From contig NC_054082.1 of the NCBI RefSeq assembly GCF_017562075.2, positions 49,098,037 to 49,162,036 on the forward strand: 64,000 nucleotides of DNA, in the 5' to 3' direction. This document shows positions 44,641-59,000 of the stretch, one piece after another (the stretch's first letter is position 1; the number at the start of each line of letters is the position of its first letter). The DNA comes from Anopheles merus. Taxonomy: Eukaryota > Arthropoda > Insecta > Diptera > Culicidae. The translations under genes were made by a program, and so were the position numbers. Under the pieces are notes generated by a model. The model was not told the origin of the DNA and searched no databases. It saw only the letters and a program-made list of their open reading frames with translations.

Positions 44641-47600
44641 AAAAAATATATATATTTATAAATTGGCTGGCGCCAGTTGGCGCCGAATATCGACCGGAAT
44701 ACTTTTAGACCGCGACGGGGAGAATGATTGTGTGTGAGCGGAACACGTGACAACAGATAATGCTCGTTTACAAACAACCACGTGCAAGTGTGCGATGGAA
44801 GCGCCCAGTACTTTATGGCATACGCATGGAGGTGCAAGTACTACAAGGTTTACAAGTACTTCCTCTTCGCTCACAGTTGCTCATTACACGCAGCGGTCGG
44901 GGTTGCAACAGTGCTTCGAGATGAAAGTAAGCGAACAAGGTGAAGTGGCTGTCTAGATGAAGGCAAATTGTTAGTACTACCGGGTGCTTCTAAAACGCGA
45001 TAAATGAACCAAATCTTTCCGCTTGCCAGTACTTGAACCGACGGTAATCTTAATCAAGTATTTTTACTCTTTTAGCTTTAATCTTAGTTGTTTTGGCTGT
45101 AAAGACCGTCTTGTAGCAGACGTTTCAAAATCACTTTTGTGGATAAAGTAAACACATACAGTCGGTACTCAATAGCTGAACGCTTACTAGTTGACATGCT
45201 TTTAAGTAAGTTGTTTGACAGTTGACTGACAGCTAATCTAAAACGCTACCTTTTTTCTGAAAAATCGCTTGTAAACTATTAAAAAAAATTTCATATGGAA
45301 TTTGTATAAGCTGTCATGCAATTATATTATTTTTAAACTTTCAAGAAACATTACGTAAAGTACAAGCTTTAATTACCTAGCTACAAAGTTTCAATAAACC
45401 TAATAAACCATTCAATTTTTTCCAGCTTTTTTGGATCGCTTTCTTCTAGCCTAATCAAGCACTTTTTTCTGAGAGATGCAAAGAAAAAAAAACACAAACA
45501 AAAAGCTTCAAATCTAATTTACGCGCGCGTGAATTATGCGCAAAGCATTAATTTAATAGAAGCAAAATGCTATTGTGTTACCCTCATCATTCTATTACTT
45601 TTACCTTTCCATCCGCACGTACACTGAGGGATAGTATTTTCTTTAAAAAAATAAACAACAACAACACAAAAGCACGTCAGTTTCATTACACCCAGGTGGC
45701 AGTTTTAGAACAGCAATCTACCAGCGATGCAAAATGGGAACCAAAAATCTAGTCCCACCTCAGATGGGCGGCAGCAAACGGTACAAATTAAGTGCGGCCA
45801 ATGTGGCCACCGCCTCCTCGTCGCCTTCGTCCCTCTAAAGGGCGCTTTTGGGACAGAATAAAGATTAGCATTACGGCTTCGGTAACTGGTTCGGTAACTC
45901 AAGTGCTCTTGACACCGGCAAACGGTATAGGCGTTTCGGGGGAGGGGATCTCCCTTTGCTTTGTTACGGGCTCTCCGGGCCAAACAATGACGGTGTCCTT
46001 TACGACAAACCGGCCCCCGTGGTACGGGCATGGGATATGTTGGTGGTGATTTAGTTCTCGCACGCAGTCAACTGTCTTCATGTGGCGCTTCTCGAACCAC
46101 ACGCCACCAGGTGGACCAGTCAATGATTTCAGCCCGGTTGAAAGGTGTACCAGGACGAGCTAAAAGGTTGGGCATAAAGACAACGAAAAAAATAGAGACA
46201 TCTAATCGCTCTGGGATCGAGGGACGGCTGACTTTACCTTTTGTTGCTAGTGGTATGTTTGAGAGCGAGAGAAAGAGTAAAAAAATAACAAAACAAACAC
46301 AAAAGGTGGCTCCAGAAGCTTAGAAAAAAAGCAACGGAAAAGCGTCCCTGTGTGTGCGTGCGATAGAGAACTTTCGGCACCTGGTGCAGCTGTTGTTTTT
46401 ATAACGCACCTTCTATATGGCACCACAACAAACAAGGTGGGTGTAACAACGAAAGGGGAGCTTTATGTATGTGTTGTTGTTTTGTTGTTGTTGTTGTTGT
46501 TGTCGTTGCTTTGTTGCTGTGCCCGACAAATGGCTTTACCAGGTCTTAAGCGACGGATGTTACACTGACAGAGGCCATCACCGCATACATAAAGGTGGCG
46601 AGCAAAAACAAAACCTGGTCCGCCTCGTGTGATGGATTTTTCCGTGGCGTGTTGGGAAGGGATCTTTTTTTTTTGTTTTGTTCGGCTTCACCCATTGTAC
46701 GGTTTGGATTCGGCGGTTTGAAGGGATTTGATCAACAGTTGAGTAAAGCCAATTGAAGTCGAAAGATTAAATTGCGGGATGGCAAGACCGTAATGCTGGA
46801 GCTGGCTGAACGAAAAGCTTATTTTGTTGTGGGTTTTTGTGCGAATTATTTCATAATGCTTTTGTGGAACAACAATCGTGAAGTAATAAACACGATTGAA
46901 CGTTTGATCTACATGTAATGGGAAGCGAATTATAAAAGGCTTCGGTTATGAATGTGTGTACGTGTCTGTGTTCTTCACCATCGCTTCACCAAGCGCCTTT
47001 TATTTTTTTACGAATTTTATCGCCCACGGGTATCATCGTTTCACCGAGGACTAAAACATTCATCCACATTAACCGGCCAAACAAAACGAACCAATAAACG
47101 AAAACGAGGCACTGCGAACGTTTGCAAATGATTGCGTTGCCGTATCGGTGTGGTAGACTTGTAGACGACCACTGTTGGCGCATGGGAGGATGGTACGTTA
47201 AACTGACAAAGTTTTCTTCCATTTCCACCCTCCACACAATGCTGCTAGGCCTTCTAATGACAATCGAATGACCAAGCCGGGCGCCTCCACTGGTCACCGG
47301 GGTTGCCTAACGCCTAAATGGTGTGCCCATTAAATCTGTATTTTTCGTTGTCAGGCAAAGTTGGGGCATGTCTATGGTTGCACGGTTTGGTTTGGTGTCT
47401 GTGTGTGTGGAAGGTTTTGTGTTACCTTGCCTAGCTTGCAAGTCTTTAGGAGAATTAAGTCTTGCCCCCATGCTCAGAGCATCGAGCGTGTTATCTCGCG
47501 ACCGGGAACTTGCGGCCAGCTTTTGCAAACATCCCGAGTACTCGAAATCGATTTTAATCCAAGCGGCTTGTCCTCTGCCAAATCCATGCCCGCCGGCAAA

Positions 47601-48848
47601 GCAGAAGGCAGACCAGAATCGGAGTTTGGATGCCCTCGAGCAATCAAACTCGGCGGCATAGGATTATCATGGGATTTCGTGGGTGGGTCATAAATTTGTA
47701 AATGGTGAATCAGTGCGCCTCGGATTGCGTGCGGTACTGGGCAGCGGGAAACACATGATGGAAAGTTTTGTCTCGGGGATGAGTGGTCCGATGTGGACTG
47801 GCGATGATGCTGGTGCCTGACATGATAGTTTGCTCGGGATTGGTATGAAAAGTTCGAGTCTGTCGTGTTGCGGATGGATTTAGTTTGGTCTGCTCCAAAG
47901 TTTTCCTGATTGCCTTTCGATAGCGTAGTAGCCTTTTGTAAACCGTTACGGGGAAATGGGATTTATTGGTGGGTCTTCTTTTTTATACCGCATGCAACGG
48001 GATTATGGAAATGTAAGGCTCGTTGTTCTAGGTTTTGGAAAAAAGTATGTAGAAACCCGTGATTACCATCATTGTGTTTTTAGTTCATCTGGAGTTGTTC
48101 AAGCTTTTGTCGTTTTTTGAAGAACTTTTATTCTTTTTATGACATTAGGTAAATAATATATAGAAAATGTGTGACTCTTGAATAGCTAGGCAGTTTTTGG
48201 CATTGAGTTTCCAGGCTTTATATAGTTATGACACAAAAAGGGCGGTGTGAAGTGGAGTAGCGATCATTTCACTGATTGCATTGTAGTTATATTGTTGTTC
48301 TACGAGAAATAAATCTTTTCAGTGGGTGGACATATAAGATACATGTATATAAGCTATATGTAGCCACCATCAGGATATATAGATCAGGACATATAACATA
48401 GATACAGAACATATACATATAACGTATAGCCATCATCGATCATGACATACTGATGACCCCTTTAAACTCTTCAATTATATTGTATTATTAATCGAATAAT
48501 TTTTAGTTTTGAATTTCTAACCAAAAATATTTAATAATTATGCTAATGTATAGCTAACCGTATTAGATTTGTTCATCATGTTTTTTCAATCAATTTTACC
48601 GGTGTTTAAGTTCATGTTTATGTTTTTGTATGCCTAATTTATAAACCCGCTCCGAATTAAAAGAAAAACAAAACATCAAACATCAAAGTAAAATATAACG
48701 CCTCTAAAACATCGTAAACAAACCAATGTTTTCATTTTTACTATTATATTGAACGTGATTAGCATTCAAACATATATTTTTAGTTGTGTATTTTCGTTTA
48801 CATAACTAGGAATTTATTATTGATAGGAGTAATAATTAGCGAAGGTAC
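44641..48848. other. Intergenic or intronic DNA without a supported gene
   Basis: GC-richer patches at 45.7-46.2 and 47.0-47.9 kb have open frames up to 112 codons but no recognisable domain or splice pairing. A (TTG)n run lies at 46476-46503. At 45159 a MITE end CAGTCGGTACTCAATAGCTG, preceded by TA, resembles the element at 18086. Confidence 0.35.
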
Positions 48849-49661
48849 TACAGTGGAAACCCTCATAACGAGTAGCCCTAATAACGAAGCAAATGTGCAT
48901 AACGAGCAAATCTAAATGCTCTACGAGTACCCCTCTCAACGAGTAAAATCTCGCATAACGAGCAATTGCATTTTTGTCCTGTTAAGAAATCGTGATCATT
49001 CCGAGTATTTCAATACTAAGAATCGTTAAATATCAAGCCATGTTCAAAAGAAGCAGGTATAAGTGTGGAGCAAAAATGTAAGGGAGGTGACACATTAACA
49101 CCCACTGCTAGCCCAAAACTCAAGAGGTCATACAAAAATCGAAAAAAGCCAGGGTGGGCAGTAGGCGCATTCACTACACCTCCATATAACTCTCTTCAGA
49201 TCAGATAGCGGAGCTTAGAGTTTTGCAGCGCTTATCGACAGATGGAGTAAGTGAAGTAGTGTGTTCAGATTATTTGCTTCATTTATTTCCTTCTTATTTG
49301 ACAATATTCAAGGATCTCTTCGGCTTCGACCGTGAAAGTGGGCAGGACGTGGAATTTTGTGTGTAGTGTACCTCTCCAAGAAGCGTGTGTCACAATTGTG
49401 GGGTGTATTGATGAGTGTGTTTTTTCATGCATTCTTGATCTGCTTGCTCATGAAGGCGACAATTCCGATACTAAGAATTGATCAATGCATTACTGTTGTC
49501 ACTTGGAGGTGTTCCGTATGATTGTGATGCTTGTAATCCCTATATACCTTCACTTTTCTCGACTTGGAACCAATTATATCACTTTCATACAATAGTGAGT
49601 TTTTCGCATAATGAGTGAGTTATTGGAACGGATTAAACTCGTAATGAGGGGTTCCACTGTA
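48849..49661. mobile_element. pogo/Tigger-like DNA transposon remnant, 809 bp with TA duplication
   Basis: TA flanks both ends. The left terminus CAGTGGAAACCCTCATAACG and the reverse complement of the right terminus CAGTGGAACCCCTCATTACG are inverted repeats with two mismatches, and both continue AGT. ACGAG words recur just inside the left end. The interior has no intact transposase frame. CAGT-type ends with TA targets fit the pogo/Tigger branch of Tc1/mariner. Confidence 0.8.
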
Positions 49662-49771
49662 AAATGTTTTATAGTTCATAGTTATGTTAAAGCTACACCA
49701 ACCATTTAAGAAATTATGGGAACGTTGGAGACAATGTGATCGAAATTTAAACAAGAACATATTTAAACTTC

Positions 49772-49995
49772 TTGAATAAGTTTTTTTTTTCTTTGGCACA
49801 ACAACCGCTGTCGGTCAAGGCCTGCCTGTACCCACTAGTAAAGTGGCTTGGCTTTCAGTGACTTATTGTTACCATAGCAGGATAGTCAGTCCTACGTATG
49901 GGGACACGGTCTATTAGGGGTTTGAACCCATGACGGGCATGTTGTTAAGTCGTACGAGTTGACGACTGTACCACCAGACCGGCCCATTGAATAAG
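49772..49995 (-). mobile_element. SINE200-type retroposon with 9-bp target duplication
   Basis: This is the best-preserved SINE here. Read on minus, a tRNA-like head ('ggccggtctggtggtacagt', B box 'gggttcaaacccc') leads to the body (aggactgactatcctgctat, then 'ggtacaggcaggccttgacc') and an A tail (T run at 49781-49790 on +). The repeats TTGAATAAG at 49772-49780 and 49987-49995 bound a 206-bp insert. Confidence 0.88.
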
Positions 49996-52900
49996 TATAA
50001 TTGTCTTCAAATATTGTATACTACATTCCGAAACCATTGTTCGTATTAAAATATAAAAAAAATGTTCCCCGGGTTTTAATTATTCAGGCAGTAGTTTTTA
50101 TTGTTACTTATTTTAATGGACATGTTTAAAAAGCAATTAGAAATACACATTTATCTTGTCATTTCTATTTGTAATATTGAAGTTCTGAAGATTATTGGTG
50201 AAGAGAAGGTAGATAATTTGAAAAGATGTCCCTCATACATTTTAGAATAACATTGAGATTTTTATAGTACCAACATAATTTATTTGAAAGTTGGCTCGAA
50301 AATCGTTACCATTTTTAGGAGTTTATATAAAACATAACAAAAACTAGAATATCTTGCCTAATGGTTAATTAAAATCCACACCGATTATGCCGCTTAACTT
50401 TCTAATCAAATTCCAGAAACCTTTCGCTTCAATAATTTTCTATCTCGATTTTTGATTAACAGCCAAGGATTCCAAAAGTGACTAAACCAATCTGTGGCAA
50501 CATTTTCTTACACTCTCTTCCCTGACAAACAGCAAACCGGAAATTTTTCCGAACATCAGTACCACCACATTTCGTATCGTAACGTCAATTATAGCAATTG
50601 ATCAACCGTATAGAAAGCCGCACAGTTTGACAGTTGATGTCCGTTTTCTAAAACCGCCGGTACAAAATTTGTGTATCTCGTTTAGATAATCCTAAACTCT
50701 AGCGGTGCTGGCGTATGATTGATTTAGATACCAATACGAGCGACTACTTCCTGCAGTGACCAGCAAAGGTGACAAAACGTAAATTCTTCATCCTTCCCGG
50801 AATGAACGCGTGTGGGCGCATTTCGATGTGGATGCGGAAATGAAATTTGCAGTGATTGAAGTTACCCTCACGAGAAAGCCAACATAGCCAACTGGAAGGG
50901 GGGGGAGAGCGGGCCCGGAAATAGGAATGCCAAACTGTCTGACAGTCGTCATAATGGAGTGCGGGGTTTGCGCTTTCTCTAGTTGTTGTCTTTCCCTACT
51001 ACTTCTACTTCTCCCATTCCAGAAACCGATACGATAAACCCCGAACAGAACAGAACGAATGCCAAATGTGTCCCGGAGGGCGATGCGCCGGCATCTTGTT
51101 TCAGTTATGAATGATTCTGTTATGCAAATGGGAAGCGATCCAATTTGCATACTTACATCGTTGTGCAAGCATGGATACTGAGTGGGACTCCACTTCGCAA
51201 AACGCATCTTCTATTTAATGGAGCTTTTCGTTCTGACTTTTTTGTTATTTTTGCCTAAGAATGAACCCACGAATACTTGTTCCCGTCGACTGCATCGTCG
51301 CTGGCGGAAAAGGCGAAAGTTGAACATAAACTTTGCCTTTCCATTCGAGCCATCCATGGAAAGCTGGGAATGAGCACCCCAAACACGGTGGATTGTGTTA
51401 GCTTAGTGTGCAGAAAAACAGGAAATGAAAATGTTGTGAAACGCAACGCAAGCTAGTCCAATTATCCCTCCTGCGTCGCGGATGATCAGCTTTGCTGGTG
51501 ATAGCTCCATTTTTCGAGGGGTTTCCGTTTATTTGAATTGGGTTTCATTTGCCGTTGGTGGGTCGTCGTGTCGTCCCGAAAAATAATCCCGTATTAGCCT
51601 CAGGTTTCGAATGCGGATTCTTGAGGATTCTTTTGCTTCCTTCGCTAACAGTGCTTTTTTCTGCTTTCTTTCACTGCCTTGCATAGACTCGAAGCAGATT
51701 TGATAAATGAATCACATTTGTGTCCAGTAACAAGTAACGAATATGCGCACGTTTATGGCGTGGTATCGGTTGATCCGTTCGTTTGTGGCGGTCGAGGTCG
51801 TTCCTCAATCCCGCCGAAGCAGGGATACCTGTACCGCTCCAAATCTGGATAACCGGTCCATAATTGACTGGTTTCAATCATCCGATACTCAACACTGGTG
51901 TGGAGTTTCTACCAAGAAGGGCCAAAGGGCGGCATCACTCACCGCGTACAGAAATCGAACCGCTCCAACGAGTCGAACCCTCGCGCCCACACGTGTTGCC
52001 AAGGCTCGAGATTGGCTCGCAGAGTAGCTACAGCTAGAATGAATGTGGCTGAATGCAAACATTCCTTATCGTCCTGTGTGTTCGGATTTTCCCCGCAGTG
52101 AAACTGGGAAAAAGGGCAGAGAGTTACCGTTGCCGGTGACACTTGATATGTTTATTTTCGTTCCTCTGGCGAGCGGACGGATGGCGGCTGGTCATGGAGC
52201 TACGACCTGAAGCTGGCTCACGAAATTGGTGAAGTACGGTTTGGTGCGGAGGAACGGAACTCTCTTTAACGGAGAGATGGTTGATGGTTCAGGTTTTTTT
52301 TCGTTCACCGAGCTAGCCATGACCTCGGTTGCTATATGTTTGTGGATAAATAGCGCAAAAAGGGAAAGAGGGAGAGAAAGAGGCAAAGAGAAATAAAGCC
52401 ATCTTCAAGTCTCGACATAGAATCTGCTGGATGGAGGCGATGACATGCAACGGACATTTGGTGCAAATGGCTGACGGGGAAGATGTTTTTAATCATGGAA
52501 AAAAGATTATCCATCTTTCATTTAGGAATTTGGAAATAGAATTGAGTGTAGAAATAAAAGAGTTGTGAACTTGTACATTTAGTTTGTTGTAAAAGAATAT
52601 TATATAAGGCCAGCCACATCTCTCTGATGATGTTTGGTATTTTATGTCAATCCTGTTTCTTAAAGAAAATTGTATAATTCATAAGAGTAAAAAGATACCA
52701 AGTATTTGTATCCAACAGTGATCAAGAATATTTCAGAATGTTGTTAATTCTCTCAGGATTGTTGTAGTCCGTATTGCAAATATTGTTAGAGGACATCTAA
52801 TGTTAGAAAGTATCTGCCAGCTTAAAGTAAATCGATATAAAATAAGCAATGTGAAAAATTGAATGTTTTTATAGAAATAACACATGAAATTTTCTAAGGA

Positions 52901-55034
52901 CTGAAGCTCAGTATTACATCCTAAAGATAATGGCAAACTTAAGCTCCCCTTATGTTTCATACAGAAGATATACTGCTATGAAAACATTTCATATTATTGG
53001 GCAATCGCTAGTGTATGCAAAGTGCCATCGTGTTCAGTGCTGTTGAGTGTCCACCTTGACAGGTCGTATGTCGATCATAAGCTATGATGATGTACGATGC
53101 ATCCTTCAACTGGGTGACTGGGTGGTTGACTGTGCTCAGGTATGGATAGGCTGTCAAAACAAAAACTTTACTTGGTGAATAACGAATTCGCTACATCTCC
53201 ATCTCTACAGGGTTTTCAAAACAAGGGTCTTTAGAAAGAACATGTTTTCTGCAAACACCATGTCCTGACAAAAGAGGAGTAGATTTTTTTTCTTAATATT
53301 TTCATTTACGAAGCTTTTGTACTTTTCTAATGTCATTAATCAACCATTTTATTATTGAACCTGGTTAAAATTAAAGTGTTATTGAAGCTAAAAACCACAT
53401 GAAGCTTAACAATGAAGTTTCTTTAAATGGTTGATTTTTACCGCAATGCTCATAACATATAAAAAGCTAGAGTGGATACGATTGATCAATACTTAGAACA
53501 TATAGGACTGGATTGTTATTTCTTCAAATGTGCACGGAACCAACAAAATCAACAGCGGGTGTTATAAATACAAGTGGAGCTAAAAGACAGTTTAGCACGA
53601 AATGTGCTTGCAGTTCTGTGTTTGTGGCGTGGTTTCACATATCCCGTTCGCACAATAGCTTCAGGCTCTATGGATCCGAAATAGAGGAATGTTGTTATTG
53701 GAAATTCTTTATCGATCTGGGCTGGCTGGATATTGATAAGGCAACGTTTGGGATGGACATGGGAATTTGTAATGAGAGTAAATTCATAATCTGTTGCTTA
53801 GCGCTTTTAGTTTGATGTAATGCTTATACTTGGATGGATTTGGTCGCGAAATCGAAATGGCTTCGTTCTAAAAATTCGATATGTAAATATTTGTCATGAG
53901 ATGGTTTACTTTTTTTTACATGGAGTATGAAAAGTCTGTATGATTCTTTGCTTTAAACACGCCATACCTCAGTCTTTTGAATTAGAAGCTAAGGCTATTT
54001 ATGAGTTGTAAATGTCACCCAAACAAACCCGTTATCCGCTTGCTGGATCGATTTACCCATTACAATATTATTGTACCAACAGCTACTAGCTCGGCATAGC
54101 ACCAAAGCTACGAACGCAGTCAGAAAGAGCAACTTTGTCTGTAACCGTTAGCAACACAGGATCAGCACTTATTTGAGTCCACTTTTGTTTTGCATATTTG
54201 CGAGGCCACCGTACCAAAAAATCTATTTATACCATCCACTCTCGAACATGTCAGGGTAAGCAGTTTTGGCACGGGTTTATAGCGTATATTAGAACGCCTC
54301 CCGCCCAGGCCCCACCGCTATCCAGATTATTACAAACCGCGAACGCGAACACAACGCTGACGAGAGACGAGAGACGTGTTTTTCTCCATCGATACGGACG
54401 AATGGCCTATCGATGGCTTCTTGCGTGCGACAGCGCATTCATTCGGTCTTTCTCCACGTGTGCGTGAGCGTGTGTGCTGGTTGTTTAGTTAGTCCAGCAA
54501 GGTCACTTTTGTGACAGCGGTAAAATTTAGCTGAAATGGTACGCTGTTGCTACCCTGCCTGAGGCATAATAAAGCAACATCCGGTGGGATGGAAACAGGA
54601 TGCAATAAACTTTATATATGATGCTTGCAAATTAATTCTCGGTGGGGGTAAACACTCATGCTTGGTGCAAAAACACTAGGATAATATGAAAAGATGTTAA
54701 GAAGTGAGGAGAGACGGTGTGTGTTGGAGGCTATGATATGAGTGCTCTTTGAGCTCTTCAGCACACTCTTCTTCTTAGTTTCGGTGGTGATAGGCGTGCT
54801 AGTCACTTTAATATGCACTTGTTTATGTAGGACTTGTTAGTTTAGCTATACCAGGAACATCCGTCTTTAGCTATCCCCAGGAACATGGGGTGCTAGATAC
54901 ATTCGAGGACGGGATCGGTCCTTTCACACCTAATAGTTTTAATATTTAATATTATTGTCGGTTTTGCCAAGAAGAAACAGTGTTATCGTTATAGCTATGA
55001 TTGCTGGTTGAAGCTTTTATTAAGGTTTGTTATC
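49996..55034. other. Intergenic or intronic DNA without a supported gene
   Basis: GC-richer stretches at 50.8-52.4 and 54.2-54.5 kb lack domains in any frame. The remainder is AT-rich. Probably intron or intergenic space upstream of the 61.6-kb exon; this is inference. Confidence 0.35.
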
Positions 55035-55137
55035 TAGATGCTTCTTATTCTTCTATTTGGCGTAATTTTGAACCCATGACGGGCATGCTATTGAGTCGTA
55101 CGAGTTGACAACTGTACCATGGGACCGCTATAGATGC
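55035..55137 (-). mobile_element. Internally deleted SINE200-type retroposon with 7-bp target duplication
   Basis: Only the tail 'ttcttattcttctatttggc' and the tRNA-like head ('aacccatgacgggcatgcta', 'gtcgtacgagttgacaactg') remain, fused with loss of the body. TAGATGC at 55035-55041 and 55131-55137 are direct repeats. Confidence 0.7.
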
Positions 55138-55985
55138 ATAACGATTCAATTTTGAACAAAATAAGATATATCTTATTAGAAAGTGCTTCTGTTTACAAGG
55201 TAATATTTCTCTTTTTAAGGTATAATTTATTTATATCAATTCGTTCAAAAGTGGCTTTAATTCGTTCAAGACAGTCGTTAAGCAAAAACCTCGTTATTAT
55301 GGAGGCTCTTTTCATGAAATTTGCAAGAAAAGTGAGGACATAAAGGTATAAAGAGCATATATGCATCATAACAACTGAAAATTGTTTATAATACTACTAT
55401 GCCAAGATATTTGTAGTTCACTATTTTTTTGTCTTTATTATTGATCCGTTTTTTATCAGTTTGAAGATTTTATTAGTATTTTATATAATATAATTCAATT
55501 GTTTTGTACACTTGACTTGCGTGTATTTTATCTTTTTTTTCTCTAGGAAGAGTGTGTTGCTCGTCTGTTAAACATTTCCAACTAGGCCTTTTCTTCAATA
55601 TTGAAATTTAATGTTCGATAAATTCTTAGACATAAAATCTAAAAAACACTTGTAGTCGCACCAAACATCACATGATACGAAGTGGTAGCAGTTGGCAGAT
55701 CATATGCTGATTAAATGTTAGCATCAAAATAGAAGTAACACTCATCAATATACCACACAGCAGTGCACAATGAAATCGTTTGTCACTCTTATCTTCTTCG
55801 CAATAATTTTATATTTAACGATTGTTGTATCAAAACTCTTATTGAATTGTGTGATGTTCAAAATTAAAGAAATGCTCAATGATAACAATTGTGAACTTGA
55901 TTAGGCATCAGCAGCAAACAATGTATCAGAAACACAAACATGATATTGCTCGTGATACGAGATTTTAATTGTTGTTGAGCATTTG

Positions 55986-56044
55986 GAATGCTCGTTACGC
56001 GAAAAACTTGCTATAAAGAGGACTCCCTATGAGGGGTTTTACTG
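55986..56044. repeat. End fragment of a pogo-like element
   Basis: The reverse complement begins CAGTAAAACCCCTCATAGGG and is preceded by TA, like the termini of the 48851 element; 'cgttacgcgaaaaacttgct' also recalls its right sub-terminal text. The partner end was not found. Confidence 0.5.
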
Positions 56045-59000
56045 TATTTCAACGTAAACCGAGACATTGTTAAAAGCTTTTCTCTACATGCAAAAAAGTT
56101 TAAGGCTTCCCTAATTTTCATTTCGAACATCCCCATTATCATCCAAAACCTGTTATCAGCATAAAAACCGCCCGCTGCCATATTCGTATGATCTATCATT
56201 ACTTCCAAAAGTTTAAGTAAAAAAAAAAGCAAAAGTAAAAAGCAGTTTAGCCCAGCGTAAAATAAATCTCCCTCTGAGTGCTAAACTATAAATTGCACCT
56301 TAAGCCGTCTCCACCAGGTGGCTGCTAGGTGGAGGATCCGATAAAACGTGCCGTGTCCTTGCTTGGTCGCTTACTTCAACACACATAATACCATCCCACG
56401 CTGATGATGATGATGACACGTTGATAATGATGGTTGGTTTGGAGAAGCAAAGCTGTGGAGCAGCAATAAAGAGCTCATTAATACATATTACCTGGTAGTG
56501 GTGTTTGGGCGACAGTGGAAGGCCAAAGTATAAAAGTGCACAGGTTGCAGAGTGTGTTCAGCGTCGGATCGCCTTACATTTCTTAATTTGTTGCCCGCAT
56601 TTCTCTTTTAAAGAGTTGGGAAAGAGTTTTTTGAAAAATTCTTCTCCTCTTGTCTAAAAATAATGCACGAACAGGGAAAAAGCTCTGCGGGTCGTATTTT
56701 ACTATGGAATGATTTAGATAACTTAGCCACGTTGCTGTAAATAATTTCTTTTCTATTGAGCTTCAGTTGAAAGTCTACATTTTTACTAAATAACTAATGA
56801 CCATTGTGCTCTCATTGAAACAAAGAGATTGCCTTAAAAAACCCTAGTGCGCCGTGCTCTTGAACTTCAAAACCCAAAACTCCCTCGAGATTCATCTTGA
56901 TGCACTATTCCATTGTAGCCACGGAACAGCTTACACAGAAATTGTAACTTTTTTGCAACTTCGACTGGGTGTCGAGGGGCTACTCAGGACTACATGTTGC
57001 CCTGTAAGAAGTATTGTATTTTACAGAGCTATTTATCTGTTGCCACCGGAAACGTTGCAAACATCCATCATCGCCCGGTTTGCGGTATAATGCTGGCGCT
57101 AATGTGCTCACTGCCTCGGGCACTAACTGTGTCGAAACGGGGACGTACGGGATAGCGTACATCGAAGAACGCAAGTCTTCAGACCCGCTCAAGAGGGCAG
57201 CAGCTGCAGCACTTGTGGTCTGGCTATGTGCGACACGTAGAATGTGAAGCGTTTTGTGCAGAGCTTCCTCCTTATCTCTGCAGGGCGCTGGGATTGTGCT
57301 ATTGTTCGTATGCTTCAGGACGGGGAAATGGTTGCTGCTCTCGTCGTACAGCTTATGCAGCCTGCGGGGATGTTTTGTTACAGTCAGCTTTTGTGAGCAC
57401 CACTTCGCTCAGGTGTGTAGTGCTCCGTACCAGTGGCGTACTGTTTCTAAGCAGTGAACAAATAATAGTGACCATTTTTTGATGGTTTAAGGCTGCTGCC
57501 GCCTCGCAGTAAATACTTCTGCTAGGTGTTGTTGTATTATTATAGCGGCTTTGTACTCTGTGGGACTCATTCGTCTCTATTGTTGGTGGTATTTGCTAAC
57601 AGTTGTAAGAGTCTTTTTAATTAAACCTGTTTCAATTGCGTTGGTCAAGAACAGTGTATCATTTGAGAGTAAAGTGCTTACCGTAAGCAAATTTCGATGG
57701 CCACATTGAATGTGTTCTCGAATTCAAGTAATCTGGTCCATGGTGGAGATAAGTTTTTATTTTATTCTTGGTCCCAGTTTACCCAGAAATGCTATTTTTA
57801 GCAACTTCCCAGTACCGGTTGCGCCTGCCGTCAATCACTTCCAAACTTCCTGCTTAAATTTTGTGGACCGCTCCCAGCGACAAACGACGGTTAGCTTCCT
57901 TCCTGCTGGATGCTTTTAAGACAGCAAGACCACTAAGCACAGGGCAAGCAGGGAAAAAGGTGACAGCTCGTTCCAGTGTGCTTTTCCGTGCTATTTATAG
58001 CGCTTGCCCCGGTGTCTAGGATCCGACGCTTCTTGACGTTTCGCGTCCTTGGTGATGGTGCCTTCGTTTCGACAGTTTTCGCCATTCGATACAAGCTTAT
58101 TTGTAAAATGAGCATATGTGTATGTGCGCATGAGTGTTAGAACATTCGTGAGTGTGTGGGTATGGATTGTAGGATAAGAAGTTTCCTGGCAAGAAAGTAT
58201 TAAACCATTTTGCAGCAAGAGATCGTGGCGGTAGGAGTGCAATCATGCTTACACTGCTTCGCAGAAATTTTCCAATAAAAGAAGGCAGAAGAAAATGGGG
58301 CAAAAAACCACCACTAGAACCACTGTCCCACATAGTAGGGCAAAGTTTTTGATTTTCCTTCTGCTTTTGCGTTAGCTTTTCGCTACTCTTCGTTGCTGTA
58401 CTTTTTTTCTACCTCTTTTGCTGAGCTCAAGATCGATGCTATTAGTTTTCCAGCTTTTCTAAAGACGAGTGCAAACAACCGAGCGACCGAGGCAAAATCA
58501 GCATCACCGTGTACGGGGGTTTCCTGCTCTTTTGAAACGTTCGCCCGGTCAACTCGATCCATTCCGGCGCTGGAAGATGCTCGTGAAGATGGAGTTTTTA
58601 AGCTTTAATGAGCACAATCTTTCTTCGATCGGTCGGTAACTGCCGTCCAAGTAGCTTACGAACGAGCTATTTTTCCTCTCGAACGAGGAATCACTTGATA
58701 GCAGATAGTGGTGTCCGTTGCGCCAAGACCCAAGACCAGCGGATTGGAGCATTTCTGGACCATGTGGTAGCGTGAAACGGTGACCGAAGTCAAGCCGAGA
58801 TTGATGGCTTAAAGACGCGTTCAGTTTCCGGAAGTCTTGGTCCCTTTGCGTTATTTGCGTATGCTATAGTTAGGAAGTTTGATGCTGCAGGCAAGTGAAA
58901 TGGTCATGAAGTGTATGAATCTAACAATATTTTCTTGTTCTTTTATGTGATACAACCAGAATGATTATCTTCTTACACGAATAGAACGTACTCAAGAATC

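Noticed and set aside
45705..46031. 108-codon Arg/Cys-rich minus frame in a GC-rich patch
   Set aside because: It shows Cys and Arg but no regular finger spacing, and no splice partners. Likely chance in GC-rich DNA.
49900..49986. Possible tRNA gene (A- and B-box-like words)
   Set aside because: The words belong to the head of a SINE with target duplications. A full cloverleaf with an anticodon arm cannot be drawn.
54198..54467. 89-codon plus frame in a GC-rich patch
   Set aside because: No domain, no conserved-looking motif, and no splice context. Left unannotated.
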